Source: Bacillota bacterium (GTDB taxonomy: Bacteria > Bacillota > Clostridia > Lachnospirales > Lachnospiraceae). From it: DNA of 43,378 nt. The stretch covers positions 1 through 43,378 of the forward strand of contig JAEYPP010000046.1 in the NCBI GenBank assembly GCA_023410575.1, in the 5' to 3' direction. Below, piece after piece: positions 41,830-43,378 of the stretch. The notes under the pieces were generated by a model. The model had not been told where the DNA came from. It did no database searches and worked only from the letters and a program-made list of their open reading frames with translations. The position numbers were made by a program, and so were the translations under genes. Numbering within the stretch: the stretch's first letter is position 1; the number at the start of each line of letters is the position of its first letter.

Positions 41830-42507
41830 ATGAAAAACTATAGTATTGCAATTGATGGGCCTGCTGGCGCTGGCAAAAGTACGATAGCGAAGTTGATAGC
41901 GAAAGAATTAGGATTTATTTATATTGATACAGGTGCAATGTATCGTGCTATGGGACTTTATCTTTCTCAAAACAAAATATCGTTAGATGATGAGGAACAG
42001 ATTGCTAAGGCATGTCAGAACGTTGACATTTCAATTACATTTGAAAATGAGGTTCAACAAGTAATTTTAAATGGTGAGAATGTGAATGGTTTGATTCGTA
42101 CGCCAGAGGCTTCGCTTATGGCTTCCACTTGTTCCGCGTTACAACCAATTCGTGAAAAACTTGTTGAATTACAGCAAAAACTTGCAAGTACGACAAGTGT
42201 CGTTATGGATGGCAGAGATATTGGAACAAAAGTATTGCCTGATGCAGATTTGAAGATATATTTAACGGCAAGCGCTTTCGTACGAGCAAAACGTCGTTAT
42301 GATGAAATGGTTGCCGAAGGCCAGGATTGTAACTTAAAAGAAATCGAAAATGCAATTGTCGATCGTGATTATCGAGATATGAATCGTAAAAATTCACCTT
42401 TACAACAGGCGGAGGATGCAATTCTTTTAGATAGTTCTGATATGAATATTGAAGAGGTAGTAAATCGTGTGATTCAATTGTTTAAGGAAAGAAAGTCCGC
42501 ACAATAA
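41830..42507 (+). CDS. cmk: cytidylate kinase
   Basis: Phosphorylates CMP and dCMP with ATP; 225 aa. P-loop GPAGAGKST (residues 10-18), then the family-typical YIDTGAMYRA and DGRDIGTKVLPDADLKIYLTA. I chose ATG 41830, five bases after GGAGG; a GTG at 41818 would place the ribosome site inside the gene. Followed by ispH after 60 bp. Confidence 0.96.
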   Translation: MKNYSIAIDGPAGAGKSTIAKLIAKELGFIYIDTGAMYRAMGLYLSQNKISLDDEEQIAKACQNVDISITFENEVQQVILNGENVNGLIRTPEASLMASTCSALQPIREKLVELQQKLASTTSVVMDGRDIGTKVLPDADLKIYLTASAFVRAKRRYDEMVAEGQDCNLKEIENAIVDRDYRDMNRKNSPLQQAEDAILLDSSDMNIEEVVNRVIQLFKERKSAQ

Positions 42508-42567
42508 GTACTTATATTTGTATGGCAATTGGTGATTTTGATAGTTTATATTAGGAAGTAGGATTAT

Positions 42568-43378
42568 ATGAAAGCAACATTAGCAAAGACTGCAGGCTTT
42601 TGCTTTGGTGTAAAACGAGCAGTTGATAAGGTTTATGATGAAGTAACAAAACATAATAAAGTCTATACTTATGGACCAATTATTCATAATGAAGAAGTTG
42701 TTAGGGATTTGGAAAGTAAGGGTGTTATCGTTGTTAATAATGCCAATGAATTGAAAAATCTTGACAAGGGTACAATAGTGATAAGGTCTCATGGACTTGG
42801 AAAAGAAGTATACGATGAGATAGAACAATATGAAGAAAATGGAAATAAAAAGTTTTCTATTGTTGATGCAACTTGTCCATTTGTGTTAAAAATTCATAAA
42901 ATTGTAGAAGAGCAGAGCAAGCAAGGGCGTCATATTATCATCATTGGTGACAAGGAACATCCAGAGGTTCAAGGTATTATGGGTTGGTGTCATTCAAAAC
43001 CAAGTGTAATTGATACTTTAGAAGAGGTTGAGAAATTATCACTTTCTTCGGACGAAAAAGTGTGTATTGTAGCCCAAACGACATTTAATTACAAGAAATT
43101 TGAAGAATTAGTTGAAATTATTGCAAAAAAGGGTTATGATATACTTGTTCTAAATACGATATGCAATGCGACTGAAGAAAGGCAAACAGAGGCAAGAGAA
43201 CTTGCTAGCAATTCTGAAGCAATGATTGTAATCGGTGGAAAGCATAGTTCAAATACTAGAAAGCTTTATGAAATTTCTAAAAAGGAATGTGCAAATACTT
43301 ACTATATACAGAAACTTATTGACCTGGATTTAAATCAACTTAAATCTTTTCGTAGCGTAGGTATTACTGCAGGGGCTT
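42568..43378 (+). CDS. ispH: 4-hydroxy-3-methylbut-2-enyl diphosphate reductase IspH (3'-truncated by window edge)
   Basis: Last enzyme of the MEP isoprenoid pathway. The three [4Fe-4S] ligands are Cys12 (AGFCFGVKRA), Cys103 (DATCPFV) and Cys199 (NTICNAT); His40, His75 and His131 line the substrate site. 270 codons are visible and the frame is still open at the window end. In many clostridia this gene continues into ribosomal S1-type domains (IspH-RpsA fusion); whether that is so here cannot be seen. GGAAGTAGGA precedes the ATG. Confidence 0.95.
   Translation, partial: MKATLAKTAGFCFGVKRAVDKVYDEVTKHNKVYTYGPIIHNEEVVRDLESKGVIVVNNANELKNLDKGTIVIRSHGLGKEVYDEIEQYEENGNKKFSIVDATCPFVLKIHKIVEEQSKQGRHIIIIGDKEHPEVQGIMGWCHSKPSVIDTLEEVEKLSLSSDEKVCIVAQTTFNYKKFEELVEIIAKKGYDILVLNTICNATEERQTEARELASNSEAMIVIGGKHSSNTRKLYEISKKECANTYYIQKLIDLDLNQLKSFRSVGITAGA

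Overview
The window is a low-GC Firmicutes chromosome from an anaerobic, endospore-forming clostridium. The gene content (spoIIGA-sigE-sigG behind ftsZ, FeoB with a Cys-rich companion, a lone PncC, and cmk followed by ispH at the right edge) fits Lachnospiraceae, and a Clostridium (Lachnoclostridium) phytofermentans-like organism is my best inference. Apart from ftsZ at the left edge and ispH at the right edge, genes are intact. Only mntR/dtxR lies on the minus strand. I saw no tRNA, rRNA, CRISPR array or transposase.

Left part (1-6.3 kb): the 3' end of ftsZ, a 754-bp repeat-rich spacer, then the sporulation block spoIIGA, sigE, a beta-CASP metallo-beta-lactamase nuclease and sigG. The sigG Shine-Dalgarno sits inside a long leader hairpin. 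Next (6.6-11.2 kb) come a LacI-family regulator and a carbohydrate ABC importer (lipoprotein binding protein plus two permeases, no ATPase), with a perfect 28-nt palindrome between binding protein and permeases.

Centre (11.7-21.4 kb): a ten-gene Mrp/Mbh-type cation/proton antiporter operon. It has a split MrpA (separate MbhD; MbhE fused to MnhB with an extra cytosolic N-terminus) and four large antiporter-type subunits instead of two, without any hydrogenase or NADH module. A strong sigma-A promoter and a repeat-derived hairpin lie in its leader.

Right-centre (21.5-31.9 kb): a membrane-anchored C39-like cysteine protease, a chemoreceptor without a recognisable sensor domain, a divergent DtxR-type regulator and a feoA-feoA-feoB-Cys-rich ferrous iron operon whose promoter region has a DtxR-like inverted repeat and a perfect 7-1-7 Fur box. 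A promoter and a three-stem, terminator-ending leader then precede a sugar MFS transporter and PfkB-type kinase. Two proteins without recognised function follow.

Right part (32-43.4 kb): an aconitase-family hydratase, cardiolipin synthase-folD, rimO-pgsA, pncC, a lipoprotein, and a HI0933-type flavoprotein-cmk-ispH run.

The most unusual material is (1) a family of modular, strongly base-paired intergenic repeats, with compensatory changes between copies, that sit just behind terminators and in one case inside the mrp leader; (2) the four-antiporter Mrp/Mbh hybrid operon; (3) the candidate switch in front of the MFS-kinase pair; and (4) the RBS-sequestering hairpin of sigG.
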